From Streptomyces aquilus (GTDB lineage: Bacteria; Actinomycetota; Actinomycetes; Streptomycetales; Streptomycetaceae): a stretch of 64,000 bases of DNA. This document shows, one piece after another, positions 19,380 through 28,021 of this stretch (positions are counted from its first letter, which is position 1; every line of letters begins with the position of its first letter). The notes beneath the pieces are model-generated. The model saw only the letters and a program-made list of their open reading frames with translations. It was not told the origin of the DNA and searched no databases. The position numbers and the translations under genes are program-made. Location: NCBI RefSeq assembly GCF_003955715.1, contig NZ_CP034463.1, positions 1,798,001 through 1,862,000 on the forward strand, read 5' to 3'.

Positions 19380-20528
19380 ATGGCTGACAGCCGCACCCCT
19401 TCCGTCCTCATCATCGGCGGAGGCACCTCCGGAAACGCCCTGACCGCGCTGCTGCGCCGGGCCGGGATCGCCGTCGACCTCGTCGAGGCGAGTGCCGACT
19501 GGAAGGCCGCCGCCGGCTCGGGCATCACCCTTCAGGGCAACGCCCTGCGCGTGCTGCGCGAGGTCGGTGTCCTCGACGCGATCCAGAAGGAGGGCTACAA
19601 GGCGGAGGGCGTCGCCATCCTCGCCCCGGACGGCACCGTGCTGGCCGCCCACGAGGAGTTCCGCACCGGCGGCGACGACCTGCCCTCCCACATCGGCATG
19701 CAGCGCCCCCGGCTCCAGCAGCTCCTGATCGACGAGGTCCTCGCCTCGGGCGCCGACGTCCGCCTCGGCACCAGGGCCACCGCCTTCGACCAGGACGGCG
19801 AGGGCGTGGACGTCACCTTCACGGACGGCACGAGCCGCCGCTACGACCTGGTGGTCGGCGCCGACGGCCTCGGCTCCGCCACCCGCCGGATGATCGGCGT
19901 CACCGAGGAACCCCGCCCCACCGGCATGGGCATCTGGCGCGCCCCCGCGCCCCGGCCGGCCGCCGTCCGCCGCACCGAGATGGTCTACGGCGGCCGGTGT
20001 TTCATCGCCGGGTACTGCCCGACCAGCGAGGACACGGTCTACGCGTACCTCGTCGAGCCCGCCCGCGACCGGGCCGCGATCGACCCGTCGGCCTACGCCG
20101 ACGAGATGCGGGCGCTCAGTGAGGGCTACGGCGGGGCCTGGGACGAGATCCGCCCGGCTCTCACCGATCCGGCGGTCGTCAACTACACCTGGTTCGACCG
20201 GCACTTGGTGGAGGGGCCCTGGCACCGCGGCCGGGTCGTGCTGGTCGGCGACGCAGCGCACTGCTGCCCTCCGACCCTCGCCCAGGGCGCCGCGATGTCC
20301 CTGGAGGACGCGCTCGTCCTCGCCGACCTGCTGACCGGCCTCGACGACTGGGCCTCGGCACCCCTCGACCGGATCCTGACCGACTACCACGCCCGGCGCC
20401 TGCCCCGCGTCCGTCTGGTCGTCGACGCCTCGGTCCAGCTCGGCCAGTGGCTGCTGGACGGGGTGCGCGACGCGGACGTGCCGGGCCTGATCCACCGCAC
20501 CATGACCGTCCTCAAGGAACTCCCGTGA
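19380..20528 (+). CDS. FAD-dependent aromatic monooxygenase
   Basis: The 382-residue flavoprotein is a class A monooxygenase of the salicylate/6-hydroxynicotinate hydroxylase type. It has the N-terminal dinucleotide fold IIGGGTSG (Gly13-Gly18), the DG-type motif VVGADGLGS, and VLVGDAAHCCPP with Asp291 contacting FAD ribose. Such enzymes use NAD(P)H and O2 to hydroxylate, often with decarboxylation, an aromatic ring. The ATG has GGGAGG nine bases upstream. It overlaps the next gene by four bases, so it begins the second tight block of the operon and likely makes the catechol-type substrate for the dioxygenase two genes on. Confidence 0.9.
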   Translation: MADSRTPSVLIIGGGTSGNALTALLRRAGIAVDLVEASADWKAAAGSGITLQGNALRVLREVGVLDAIQKEGYKAEGVAILAPDGTVLAAHEEFRTGGDDLPSHIGMQRPRLQQLLIDEVLASGADVRLGTRATAFDQDGEGVDVTFTDGTSRRYDLVVGADGLGSATRRMIGVTEEPRPTGMGIWRAPAPRPAAVRRTEMVYGGRCFIAGYCPTSEDTVYAYLVEPARDRAAIDPSAYADEMRALSEGYGGAWDEIRPALTDPAVVNYTWFDRHLVEGPWHRGRVVLVGDAAHCCPPTLAQGAAMSLEDALVLADLLTGLDDWASAPLDRILTDYHARRLPRVRLVVDASVQLGQWLLDGVRDADVPGLIHRTMTVLKELP

Positions 20529-21535
20529 CCACGACCGCACCCCGGCCCGCCACGATCGACGTCCACGCCCACCTCCTGCTCCCGGAGGTCGACGAGGCGG
20601 CCGCCGGTCATCCCGGGCTCGCCGAGGCCCGCGCCCTGGACGCCCGCCGCAACGGCCCCGCCGCCCTGGCGGTCAGCGGCCCCATGGTCGGCGCCCGCAT
20701 ACCGAGGCTGACGGACGCCGCCGTGCGCCTCGCGGCGATGGACGAACAGGGCGTGGACGTCCAGCTGATCAGCCCCTCCCCCTCGCACTACCACTACTGG
20801 GCGCCCCTCGAACTGGCCGCGACGATGGGCAGGTTGGCGAACACCGGCACCGCCGAGCACTGCGCCAAGGCCCCCGACCGCCTCCTCGGCCTCGGTCTCG
20901 TCCCACTCCAACACCCGGATCTCGCGGTCGAGTTGCTCGACCACGCGCTGGACCTGGGTCTCCGGGGCGTCGAGATCTCCTCGCACGCCCCCGGTCGCGA
21001 ACTGTCGGACGAAGCGTACGAACCCTTCTGGTCCCGGGCGGAGGAGACGGGCGCCCTCGTCTTCCTGCACCCCTTCGGGTGCACGCTCGACGAACGCCTG
21101 GACCGGTGGTACCTGTCCAACACGGTCGGCCAGCCCACCGAGAACGCGATCGCGCTGTCGCACCTGATCTTCTCCGGCGTCCTGGACCGCCATCCGGGCC
21201 TGAAGCTGATCGCGGCGCACGGCGGCGGCTACCTGCCCACCCACATCGGCCGCTCCGACCACGCCTGGCGGGTCCGCCCCGACGCCCGGCGCTGCGCACG
21301 GGAGCCGAGCAGCTATCTGCGGCAGCTGTACTTCGACTCCCTCGTCCACGACCCGGCCGTGCTGCGCGCGCTGGTCGCCGCCGCCGGCGCCGACCGTGTC
21401 CTGCTCGGCTCCGACTTCCCCTTCGACATGGGCACGGACGATCCGCTGGGCGCACTGCGCGCGGCGGGCCTGCCCGACACCGACTTCGACGCCGTACGGG
21501 GCGGAAACGCGGCCGCCCTCCTCCGGAAGGACTGA
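20525..21535 (+). CDS. Amidohydrolase family protein (ACMSD-type decarboxylase/hydratase)
   Basis: The 336-residue protein has the amidohydrolase metal site: His14 and His16 in DVHAH, His182 in FLHPFG, His232 in AHGGGYLP and Asp297 in LGSDFPFD. This is the pattern of the ACMSD group, which includes aromatic acid decarboxylases (resorcylate, dihydroxybenzoate, carboxyvanillate), aminocarboxymuconate-semialdehyde decarboxylase and oxalomesaconate hydratase. The GTG start overlaps the previous stop. In this operon it probably removes or adds across a carboxyl-bearing intermediate before or after ring cleavage. The substrate cannot be assigned. Confidence 0.88.
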   Translation: MTTTAPRPATIDVHAHLLLPEVDEAAAGHPGLAEARALDARRNGPAALAVSGPMVGARIPRLTDAAVRLAAMDEQGVDVQLISPSPSHYHYWAPLELAATMGRLANTGTAEHCAKAPDRLLGLGLVPLQHPDLAVELLDHALDLGLRGVEISSHAPGRELSDEAYEPFWSRAEETGALVFLHPFGCTLDERLDRWYLSNTVGQPTENAIALSHLIFSGVLDRHPGLKLIAAHGGGYLPTHIGRSDHAWRVRPDARRCAREPSSYLRQLYFDSLVHDPAVLRALVAAAGADRVLLGSDFPFDMGTDDPLGALRAAGLPDTDFDAVRGGNAAALLRKD

Positions 21536-21539
21536 CATC

Positions 21540-22472
21540 ATGCGTCTGCTCACCCACCTTCGGCATGTCGACCTCGCCGTGCCCGACTACGACAAGCAGC
21601 TCGACTTCTACGCCGGCGTCTGGGGCCTGACCAAGGTCGAGGAGGACTCCGGGATCTCCTTCCTGGCCGCCGAGGGCAGCCCCGAGCGCTATGTGATCCG
21701 GCTGCGCAAGGCGGCGGAGAAGCGCCTCGACCTGGTGTCCTACGGGGCGGCCTCGGCCGCCGACGTGGACACGCTCGCCGAGCAACTGCTGGCTGGAGGC
21801 GTGCAGTTGCTGTCACAGCCCGGCAAGGTCGACACCCCCGGAGGCGGCTACGGCTTCCGCTTCTTCGACGTCGACGGCCGCACCATCGAGGTCTCGGCGG
21901 ACGTGGAGGTACGCCAGCACCGCAGGATCGAGGAGAAGGAGTCGATCCCGGTCAAGCTGTCCCACGTCGTGCTCAACTCCCCCGATCTGAACCGCACTCG
22001 GGAGTGGTACGAGACCCATCTGGGCTTCCGGCTCTCCGACACCCTCTCCGCACCCCACATGGGCGAGGTCATGCACTTCATGCGGATCAGCAACCAGCAC
22101 CACTCGATGGCGATCGCGCAGGGCCCGCACACCGCGCTGCACCACGTCTCCTTCGAAATGCGCGGCATCGACGAGTACATGCGCGGCTCGGGCCGGGTGA
22201 TGCGCTCGGGTGCCCGCAAGATCTGGGGTCCGGGCCGGCACATGGCGGGCGACAACACGTTCACGTACTTCCTCGACCCGCACGGCAACACCGTCGAGTA
22301 CACGACCGAGTTGGAGAACCTCGACGAGGACACCTGGCACCCGCACGTCTACGACTTCTCGCAGCCCGAGGTCACCGACCAGTGGGGCACGGCCAATCCG
22401 ATGAACGAACTGGTCGCCAAGGAGTCGTTCAACGACGTCGACCGCGGCTGCTTCGTCGCCCCGCCGGTCTGA
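21540..22472 (+). CDS. Type I extradiol (VOC) ring-cleavage dioxygenase
   Basis: Two vicinal-oxygen-chelate modules make up 310 residues. The C-terminal module carries a complete iron triad: His142 (KLSHVVL), His202 (LHHVSFEM) and Glu253 (TVEYTTE), with spacings like those of two-domain catechol 2,3-dioxygenases. The N-terminal module also begins with a His (LRHVDLAV) but is the degenerate half, as normal. Expected role is O2-dependent meta cleavage of a catechol. It lies four bases after the amidohydrolase stop. The C-terminal tail after residue 260 is longer than usual. Substrate unknown. Confidence 0.88.
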   Translation: MRLLTHLRHVDLAVPDYDKQLDFYAGVWGLTKVEEDSGISFLAAEGSPERYVIRLRKAAEKRLDLVSYGAASAADVDTLAEQLLAGGVQLLSQPGKVDTPGGGYGFRFFDVDGRTIEVSADVEVRQHRRIEEKESIPVKLSHVVLNSPDLNRTREWYETHLGFRLSDTLSAPHMGEVMHFMRISNQHHSMAIAQGPHTALHHVSFEMRGIDEYMRGSGRVMRSGARKIWGPGRHMAGDNTFTYFLDPHGNTVEYTTELENLDEDTWHPHVYDFSQPEVTDQWGTANPMNELVAKESFNDVDRGCFVAPPV

Positions 22473-22514
22473 GCCGACCCGTTCTGATCCGACCCTCCCG
22501 ACAGGACCCCTTCC

Positions 22515-23486
22515 ATGCGTTTCGCAAGCTACGAGTTCCGCGGCCGACGGCAGGTGGCCGTCGTCGAGGCGGACGGCACGCTGTACCCGCTGCCCGCCGT
22601 GCGCTCCCTGACCGGGCTGCTCGCCGAGACGGGCGGCCTGGACCGGCTGCTCGACGCGGGCGCGACCGCGCTCGACGTGCCGCCCGGCCCGCAGGTCTCC
22701 GAGGTACGGCTGCTGCCGCCTCTCCAGCCGCCCACCGTGCGGGACTTCGTGACCTTCGAGGAGCATGTGGAAGGGGTACGCAGGTCCGTCGACGGGAACG
22801 CGGGCGTGCCGGAGCAGTGGTACGCGGCGCCGACGTTCTACTTCGCCAACCCGTACGCGGTGTACGGCCCTTATGACGACATCCCGGTGCCGCCCGGGTC
22901 GGCCGTCCTCGACTTCGAGCTGGAGGTCGCCGCCGTGATCGGGCGGGAGGGGCGCGACCTCACCCCGGAGGAGGCCCGTGAGCACATCGTCGGCTACACG
23001 GTCTTCAACGACTGGTCCGCCCGGGATCTTCAGTCCGCCGAGATGAAGGTCAACCTCGGTCCGTGCAAGGGCAAGGACACCGCCACCACCCTCGGCCCGT
23101 ACCTCGTCACGGCCGACGAGATGGAGCGGTACCGCGCCCCGGACGGCTTCCTGCGTCTCGCCCTCACCGCCTCGGTGAACGGCGAGGTGGTGGGCAAGGA
23201 CCTCCTCTCCAACATGAGTTGGACCTTCGAGGAGATGACGGCGTACGCGTCGCGCGGCACCTGGGTGCGCCCAGGTGACGTCCTCGGCTCGGGCACCTGC
23301 GGCAACGGCGGCTGTCTGGCCGAGCTGTGGGGTGTGCGCGGCCGCCAGGACCCGCCACCCCTGAGGCCGGGTGACACGGTCACGCTCGCCGTCGAGGGCA
23401 TCGGCACCGTCTCCAACACGGTCGTCGCCGGCGTCGCACCGGTGCCGCTCCCGGCCGGGCGGCGGCGGGGCCGGGAGCGGCCGTGA
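22515..23486 (+). CDS. Fumarylacetoacetate hydrolase family protein 2
   Basis: The 323-residue protein is a second, distinct FAH-family enzyme. Motifs: FYFANPYAVYGPYDDI, then DFELEVAAVIG (acidic metal ligands), GYTVFNDWSARDLQ and LGSGTCGNGG. The closing DVLGSGTCGNGGCLAE region resembles fumarylacetoacetase-like members acting on acylpyruvates. It follows the dioxygenase by about 40 bp and overlaps the SDR gene by four bases. I expect it to act on the ring-fission product or the next diketo acid. The ATG was taken because a GACAGG lies about ten bases upstream and the N terminus MRFASYEF is typical. Confidence 0.88.
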   Translation: MRFASYEFRGRRQVAVVEADGTLYPLPAVRSLTGLLAETGGLDRLLDAGATALDVPPGPQVSEVRLLPPLQPPTVRDFVTFEEHVEGVRRSVDGNAGVPEQWYAAPTFYFANPYAVYGPYDDIPVPPGSAVLDFELEVAAVIGREGRDLTPEEAREHIVGYTVFNDWSARDLQSAEMKVNLGPCKGKDTATTLGPYLVTADEMERYRAPDGFLRLALTASVNGEVVGKDLLSNMSWTFEEMTAYASRGTWVRPGDVLGSGTCGNGGCLAELWGVRGRQDPPPLRPGDTVTLAVEGIGTVSNTVVAGVAPVPLPAGRRRGRERP

Positions 23487-24214
23487 AGCGGCTGCTGGGC
23501 AAGGTGGTCGTGGTCACCGGCGCCGCCCGCGGCCAGGGTGCGGCGGAGGCGGAGGCCCTCACCCGGGAGGGCGCCCGGGTCATCGCCACCGACGTGACGG
23601 ACGCCCCGGGCTGTCGCCGCCTCGACGTCACCAGCGAGAAGGAGTGGGCCGAACTCGCCGCCGACCTCGGGGAGTCGTACGGCCAGGTGCACGGCCTGGT
23701 CAACAACGCGGGCATCACCTGGCGCGCCCGGCTGGACGACGTACGCCCCGAGGACTTCGCGCGCGTGCACGCCGTGAACGTCACCGGACCGCTCCTCGGC
23801 ATCCAGCACCTCACCCCGCTGATGCGGCCTGGCGCCTCGATCGTCAACGTCGGCTCCACCGCCGCCCTCACCGGTCACTACCCGGTGGCGTACACGGCGA
23901 GCAAGTGGGCGCTCAGAGGCCTGACGAAGGCGTCCGTCCTGGAGCTCGGCCCGCGGGGCATCCGGGTCAACGCCATCCATCCCGGGTTCATCGAGACCGA
24001 GATGACCGCGTCCGCCGCGCCCGCCTTCCGCGAGGCGAACCTCCGCGAGACGCCGCTCGGCCGCACCGGGACCGTCGAGGAGATCACCCCGCTCGTCGTG
24101 TTCCTCCTCTCCGACGCGGCGTCGTTCATCACCGGCGCCGAGATCCCGGTCGACGGCGGCCTCACCGCGCACGGCGGGGTCAAGTCGATCTCCGACGCCC
24201 TCAAGACGCACTGA
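23483..24214 (+). CDS. Short-chain dehydrogenase/reductase
   Basis: A classical 243-residue [11 protein letters not shown] cofactor motif at residues 12-19, NNAG at about 74, catalytic Ser125, and the Tyr137-Lys141 pair in YTASK. The Asp after the second beta strand (ATDVTD) favours NAD(H). It ends with [12 protein letters not shown], a standard SDR C-terminal signature. GTG start overlapping the previous gene. In this operon it could oxidise a dihydrodiol or a hydroxy-acid intermediate. Confidence 0.9.
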   Translation: MKRLLGKVVVVTGAARGQGAAEAEALTREGARVIATDVTDAPGCRRLDVTSEKEWAELAADLGESYGQVHGLVNNAGITWRARLDDVRPEDFARVHAVNVTGPLLGIQHLTPLMRPGASIVNVGSTAALTGHYPVAYTASKWALRGLTKASVLELGPRGIRVNAIHPGFIETEMTASAAPAFREANLRETPLGRTGTVEEITPLVVFLLSDAASFITGAEIPVDGGLTAHGGVKSISDALKTH

Positions 24215-24246
24215 AGCAGCAAGAACCGCACGATCGGAAAGGTCCC

Positions 24247-25002
24247 ATGGACAAGGTCAGCGCGAGCGGCGCCGAGGCGGTCGCCGACATCCCCGACGGC
24301 GCGTCGCTGGCCGTCGGCGGCTTCGGCCTCAGCGGCGTCCCCGAGGTGCTCATCCAGGCCCTGCACGCCCAGGGTGCCCGCGGCCTGGAGGTCGTCTCGA
24401 ACAACTGCGGCGTGGACGGCCGAGGCCTCGGCGTCCTGCTGGCCGCCGGCCGGATCGCCCGCGTGACGGGCTCCTACGTCGGCGAGAACAAGGAGTTCGC
24501 CCGCCAGTACCTCTCCGGCGAACTGGAGGTGGAGCTGGTGCCGCAGGGCACGCTGGCCGAGCGGCTGCGGGCCGGCGGCGCGGGCATCCCCGCGTTCTAC
24601 ACCCCGGCGGGCGTCGGCACCCAGGTCGCGAACGGCGGCCTGCCCTGGCGCCACGCGGCCGACGGCTCGGTGGCCGTCACGTCCCCCGCGAAGGAGATCC
24701 GCACCTTCCGGGGCCGCCCGCACGTCCTGGAGCACGGCATCACCACCGACTTCGCCCTCGTACGGGCCTGGCGCGGCGACCGCCACGGAAACCTGGTGTT
24801 CCGCAGGTCGGCCGCGAACTTCAACCCGCTCGCCGCCATGGCGGGCCGGATCACGGTCGCCGAGGTCGAAGAGCTCGTGGAACCGGGCGAGTTGAGCCCC
24901 GACGACGTGCACGTCCCCGGCGTCTTCGTCCAGCGGATGGTCGAGTTGACGGCACGTCAGGCCGCCGACAAGCAGGTGGAGAAGAGGACGGTACGAGCAT
25001 GA
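24247..25002 (+). CDS. 3-oxoacid CoA-transferase, subunit A
   Basis: The 251-residue protein has the family I CoA-transferase alpha-subunit motif [10 protein letters not shown] at residues 24-33, plus [14 protein letters not shown] and [20 protein letters not shown]. It pairs with the next gene, which supplies the catalytic Glu. Together they move CoA from succinyl-CoA to a 3-oxoacid such as acetoacetate or 3-oxoadipate. GAAAGG lies before the ATG, and the last codons overlap the start of subunit B (ATGA). Confidence 0.92.
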   Translation: MDKVSASGAEAVADIPDGASLAVGGFGLSGVPEVLIQALHAQGARGLEVVSNNCGVDGRGLGVLLAAGRIARVTGSYVGENKEFARQYLSGELEVELVPQGTLAERLRAGGAGIPAFYTPAGVGTQVANGGLPWRHAADGSVAVTSPAKEIRTFRGRPHVLEHGITTDFALVRAWRGDRHGNLVFRRSAANFNPLAAMAGRITVAEVEELVEPGELSPDDVHVPGVFVQRMVELTARQAADKQVEKRTVRA

Positions 25003-25649
25003 GCTGGACCCGCGACCAGATGGCCGCCCGCGCCGCCGCCGAACTCGCCGACGGCTCCTACGTCAACCTCGGCATCGGCCTGCCCACCCTGATCCCCGGC
25101 CATCTCCCGCCCGGCGTCCAGGTCGTCCTGCACTCCGAGAACGGCATCCTCGGCACCGGCCCCTACCCCACGGAGGCCGAGGTCGACCCGGATCTCATCA
25201 ACGCGGGCAAGGAGACCGTCACCGTGCTGCCGGGGGCGTCCTTCTTCGACTCGGCGCTCTCCTTCGGCATGATCCGCGGCGGCCACATCGACACCGCCGT
25301 CCTCGGCGCCATGCAGGTCTCCGCACACGGCGACCTCGCCAACTGGATGATCCCCGGCAAGATGGTCAAGGGCATGGGCGGCGCGATGGACCTCGTCCAC
25401 GGCGCCCGCCGCGTCATCGTCCTCATGGAGCACACCGCCAAGGACGGCGCCCCGAAGATCGTCAAGGAGTGCACACTGCCGCTCACCGGGGAGCGCTGTG
25501 TGCAGCGGATCATCACCGACCTGGGCGTCCTCGACGTCACGCCCGACGGCCTCGTCCTCGTGGAGTGCGCGCCGGGCGTCACCGCCGAGGACATCGCCGA
25601 ACGGACGGACGCCCCTGTGGCGCGCCCCGGGAGTCACGCGGCGGCGTAG
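24999..25649 (+). CDS. 3-oxoacid CoA-transferase, subunit B
   Basis: The 216-residue beta subunit contains the covalent-catalysis motif with Glu47 in HSENGILG and the [26 protein letters not shown] region, split here as [13 protein letters not shown] and GDLANWMIP. Start ATG overlaps the previous stop by four bases. As the last gene of the catabolic cluster it implies that the pathway yields a 3-oxo acid activated to CoA for thiolysis. No thiolase gene follows in this window. Confidence 0.92.
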   Translation: MSWTRDQMAARAAAELADGSYVNLGIGLPTLIPGHLPPGVQVVLHSENGILGTGPYPTEAEVDPDLINAGKETVTVLPGASFFDSALSFGMIRGGHIDTAVLGAMQVSAHGDLANWMIPGKMVKGMGGAMDLVHGARRVIVLMEHTAKDGAPKIVKECTLPLTGERCVQRIITDLGVLDVTPDGLVLVECAPGVTAEDIAERTDAPVARPGSHAAA

Positions 25650-25667
25650 CTCGACCGCCGCCTGCCC

Positions 25668-26774
25668 TCACGCGGCCGTGTAGCCCAACTGCCGCCTCAT
25701 GTACGGGGTCATGAGGGTCTTCGCCTTGGCCAGTGTGGTCGTGCGGCCGCCGAGGACCGCGCTCTCGCCGCCCGGCACGGGCAGCATCGTCACCCCGTCG
25801 GCCGCACCGAAGGGCACGATGAGCGGGGTGCGGTGCACCGCCCGGTAGGACCGCGGCGTCTTGCTGTGCCTGCCCGAACTCCGCAGATAGGAACGGATGT
25901 TGTGGGCCGCCACCTCGGCCTGGGCGAGCGCGGCCGGGGTGACCTTGAGTTCGCCGACGTCGTTCACGTCCCCGACCGCGAACACGTCGGGGTGTCCCTC
26001 GACCTGGAGCATGGCGTCGACCTTGACGTGCCCCGTCCCGTTCAGCCAGGCGCCGTGTCCGGCCAGCCTCAGCCACAGCGTGTTGGGGGTGGTCCCGGTC
26101 GCCCAGAAGGAGGCGTCGGCTCCGAGGATCGTGCCGCGGGCGTCGCGGTAGGTCCCGAAGTCGTTGCCGGGCGACATGAAGGAGCCGAGGCGCACCTCCA
26201 CCCCGTGGGACTCCAGCCAGGCGCGGGCCTTGTGACCGGCGCGAGCGCTGCCCGTGGAGTGCAGCAGCTCGGGGCCGGCGTGGGCGAGGGTGACCCGGGC
26301 GTCGGGGCGGGCCAGGCGGATCTCGGCGGCGAGCTCGACGCCGGAGGGGCCGCCGCCGACGACGAGGAGGTGCTGGGCCGTGGCGACCCTCCGCTGGTGC
26401 TCACCGAACGACTTGGCGGCCTCCTCGGCGGTGGTGCCGGAGAAGCGCGCGGGTTCGGGGTAGTCGGCTCCGGTGGCGATCACCAGCACGTCGTACGGCA
26501 GGCGTTCGCCCGTGGCCAGCTGCACCTCGCGCCCGTCGGTGTCGATGCGGACCGCCTTGCCGGTGACCACACGGCCGCGGGTCAGCAGGCGGTCGTACGG
26601 GATGAAGGGCGTCACCGTCCACTCGGGTCGCACGCCGGCCCGTAGCGAGGCAATGCGGTGGAAGAAGACCTCTTTGCGGTCGACGAGCGTGACCCGTGCC
26701 GTCGTGTCCAGTCGCTTGGCGAGGCGCACGCCCGCGTAACCGCCGCCGATCACCACTACGTTGCCGTCTTGCAC
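25668..26774 (-). CDS. NAD(P)/FAD-dependent oxidoreductase (AIF/NDH-2-like)
   Basis: The 368-residue protein has two dinucleotide-binding motifs, VVIGGGYAGVRLA near the N terminus and LLVVGGGPSGVELAAE near residue 140, plus the flavin motif DVFAVGDVND. This is the AIF/ferredoxin-reductase-like group that includes FSP1-type quinone reductases. No C-terminal membrane helix, so probably soluble or peripheral. GTG start with AGGAG about nine bases upstream. Convergent with the CoA-transferase gene across an 18-bp gap. Physiological acceptor unknown. Confidence 0.88.
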   Translation of the reverse strand: MQDGNVVVIGGGYAGVRLAKRLDTTARVTLVDRKEVFFHRIASLRAGVRPEWTVTPFIPYDRLLTRGRVVTGKAVRIDTDGREVQLATGERLPYDVLVIATGADYPEPARFSGTTAEEAAKSFGEHQRRVATAQHLLVVGGGPSGVELAAEIRLARPDARVTLAHAGPELLHSTGSARAGHKARAWLESHGVEVRLGSFMSPGNDFGTYRDARGTILGADASFWATGTTPNTLWLRLAGHGAWLNGTGHVKVDAMLQVEGHPDVFAVGDVNDVGELKVTPAALAQAEVAAHNIRSYLRSSGRHSKTPRSYRAVHRTPLIVPFGAADGVTMLPVPGGESAVLGGRTTTLAKAKTLMTPYMRRQLGYTAA

Positions 26775-26817
26775 AACGGGACTCCTGTGCCTGGGGGGAA
26801 TGAGCGCGACGGTAACA

Positions 26818-26831
26818 CTTGAAACCTAAAG
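26818..26831. promoter_or_regulatory. Imperfect palindrome upstream of the oxidoreductase (MarR-like site)
   Basis: CTTGAAACCTAAAG is a near-palindrome 44 bp before the oxidoreductase start, in the only AT-richer patch of this gap. It resembles MarR/HxlR-type operators. No regulator gene lies beside it. Confidence 0.4.
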
Positions 26832-26900
26832 CAATGGGCGGACCGTGTGCGAGTCCCGTGAAGGAAAGGCCCCGCACGGGCCCGGCGCGCTTCGCGTTCG

Positions 26901-27689
26901 CTACTTCCGGCCGACTCCCCCGTAGAAGCCGATCGAGGCGGCCTCGTCCGGCAGCGGGCCGTCGGGGCGCCAGAACGGGACCTGGGTCAGTCCGGGGTCG
27001 ACGAGGTCGAAGCCGTCGAAGAGGCGCTCGACCTCGGCGTGGCTCCGCAGGTTCATGCTGGCCGTCGCGTTGTTGTAGACGGCCTGCGCGTCGCTGCGCT
27101 CGAAGAGGTCCCCGGTGGCGTGCGAGAGGACGAGGAAGCTGCCGTCCGGGAGCGCGTCCCGCAGGGTGGCGACGATCTCCGCCGGCTTCTCCGCGTCGGT
27201 CACGAAGTGCAGGATCGCGACGAGCAGCAGGGCGACCGGCTCGTCGAAGTCGATGATCCGCCGCACCTCGGGGTGGTCCACGACGCTGCGTGGATCGCGC
27301 AGGTCGGCGAGGACGATGCTCGTCTCCCCCGTGCGGCTGAGCAGCGCGTCGGCGTGCCGCTTCACGATCGGATCGTTGTCGACGTAGGCCACACGCACGT
27401 CGGCCGCCGCCTCGTGGGCGATCTCGTGCACGTTCGGCGAGGTGGGCAGGCCGGTGCCGATGTCGAGGATCTGCCGGACGCCCTCCCCGACGACGTACCG
27501 CACGGCCCGCCGCATGAAGTCCCGGTTGGCCCGCACACTGACCCGCGCCTCGGGCGCGACGGAGACGAGCCGCTCGCCGGCCTCCTCGTCCACCTCGTAG
27601 TGGTCCTTGCCGCCCAGCAGATAGTCGTAGATCCGGGCGGGGTGCGGCCTGCTGGTGTCGATCTCCCCGACGATGCCGTCCTGCGTCAC
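26901..27689 (-). CDS. S-adenosyl methyltransferase (PF04672 type)
   Basis: The 262-residue protein begins with the family hallmark ARIYDYLLGGKDHYEVD, continues with AVRYVVGEGVRQILDIGTGLPT (SAM-binding GxG) and closes with DPGLTQVPFWRPDGP. This family is very abundant in actinomycetes, often beside helix-turn-helix/DUF397 pairs; no such pair occurs here. Substrate unknown. GTG start with AGGGGAG about eight bases upstream. Confidence 0.88.
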   Translation of the reverse strand: MTQDGIVGEIDTSRPHPARIYDYLLGGKDHYEVDEEAGERLVSVAPEARVSVRANRDFMRRAVRYVVGEGVRQILDIGTGLPTSPNVHEIAHEAAADVRVAYVDNDPIVKRHADALLSRTGETSIVLADLRDPRSVVDHPEVRRIIDFDEPVALLLVAILHFVTDAEKPAEIVATLRDALPDGSFLVLSHATGDLFERSDAQAVYNNATASMNLRSHAEVERLFDGFDLVDPGLTQVPFWRPDGPLPDEAASIGFYGGVGRK

Positions 27690-27950
27690 GTTGCACTCCC
27701 CTTGCTGATCGACATGTGTGATCGACTGACGACAGTTTCACACATCAACTTCTGCGCGGCCTGCCGGAGTTCGCCGGCTGCCCGGGACGCCCGCCCGGCT
27801 CGCCGCCGGTTCGCCGGTGGTGGCGGGCTGGTCCTCTCCGCCGTCGGAGACGCCGCTGCGCCGAGCCGGGTGAGCCGCCGCGGGTGCGGGGGTGATTCCC
27901 GGCCCCGCACCTCACCGTCTGGGTGCGCGCGGGCCCGTGGTCGCGTACCT

Positions 27951-27991
27951 ATGAAGGACACGCCTTCATGAGGACACCGTCCCCATGAAGG
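27951..27991. promoter_or_regulatory. Three alternating ATGAAGG/CCTTCAT half-sites before the DUF3533 gene
   Basis: ATGAAGG-ACACG-CCTTCAT is a perfect 7-bp inverted repeat (27951-27969); a third half-site ATGAAGG at 27985-27991 makes a second dyad with 15-bp spacing. They lie 31-71 bp before the start codon, in the 332-bp divergent gap between the methyltransferase and membrane-protein genes. A repressor operator is likely. The rest of the gap shows nothing I can name. Confidence 0.6.
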
Positions 27992-28021
27992 GCACCGCGT
28001 CGCCGCGACCGACGGAGAGCC

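Noticed and set aside
18119..22472. A kynurenine-type pathway (formamidase, monooxygenase, ACMSD)
   Set aside because: The dioxygenase is an extradiol VOC enzyme rather than a cupin 3-hydroxyanthranilate dioxygenase, and no kynureninase is present.
25638..25661. GCGGCGG/CCGCCGC hairpin between the CoA-transferase and oxidoreductase genes
   Set aside because: The left arm is within codons and the stem is short; a terminator is possible but not supported enough to list.
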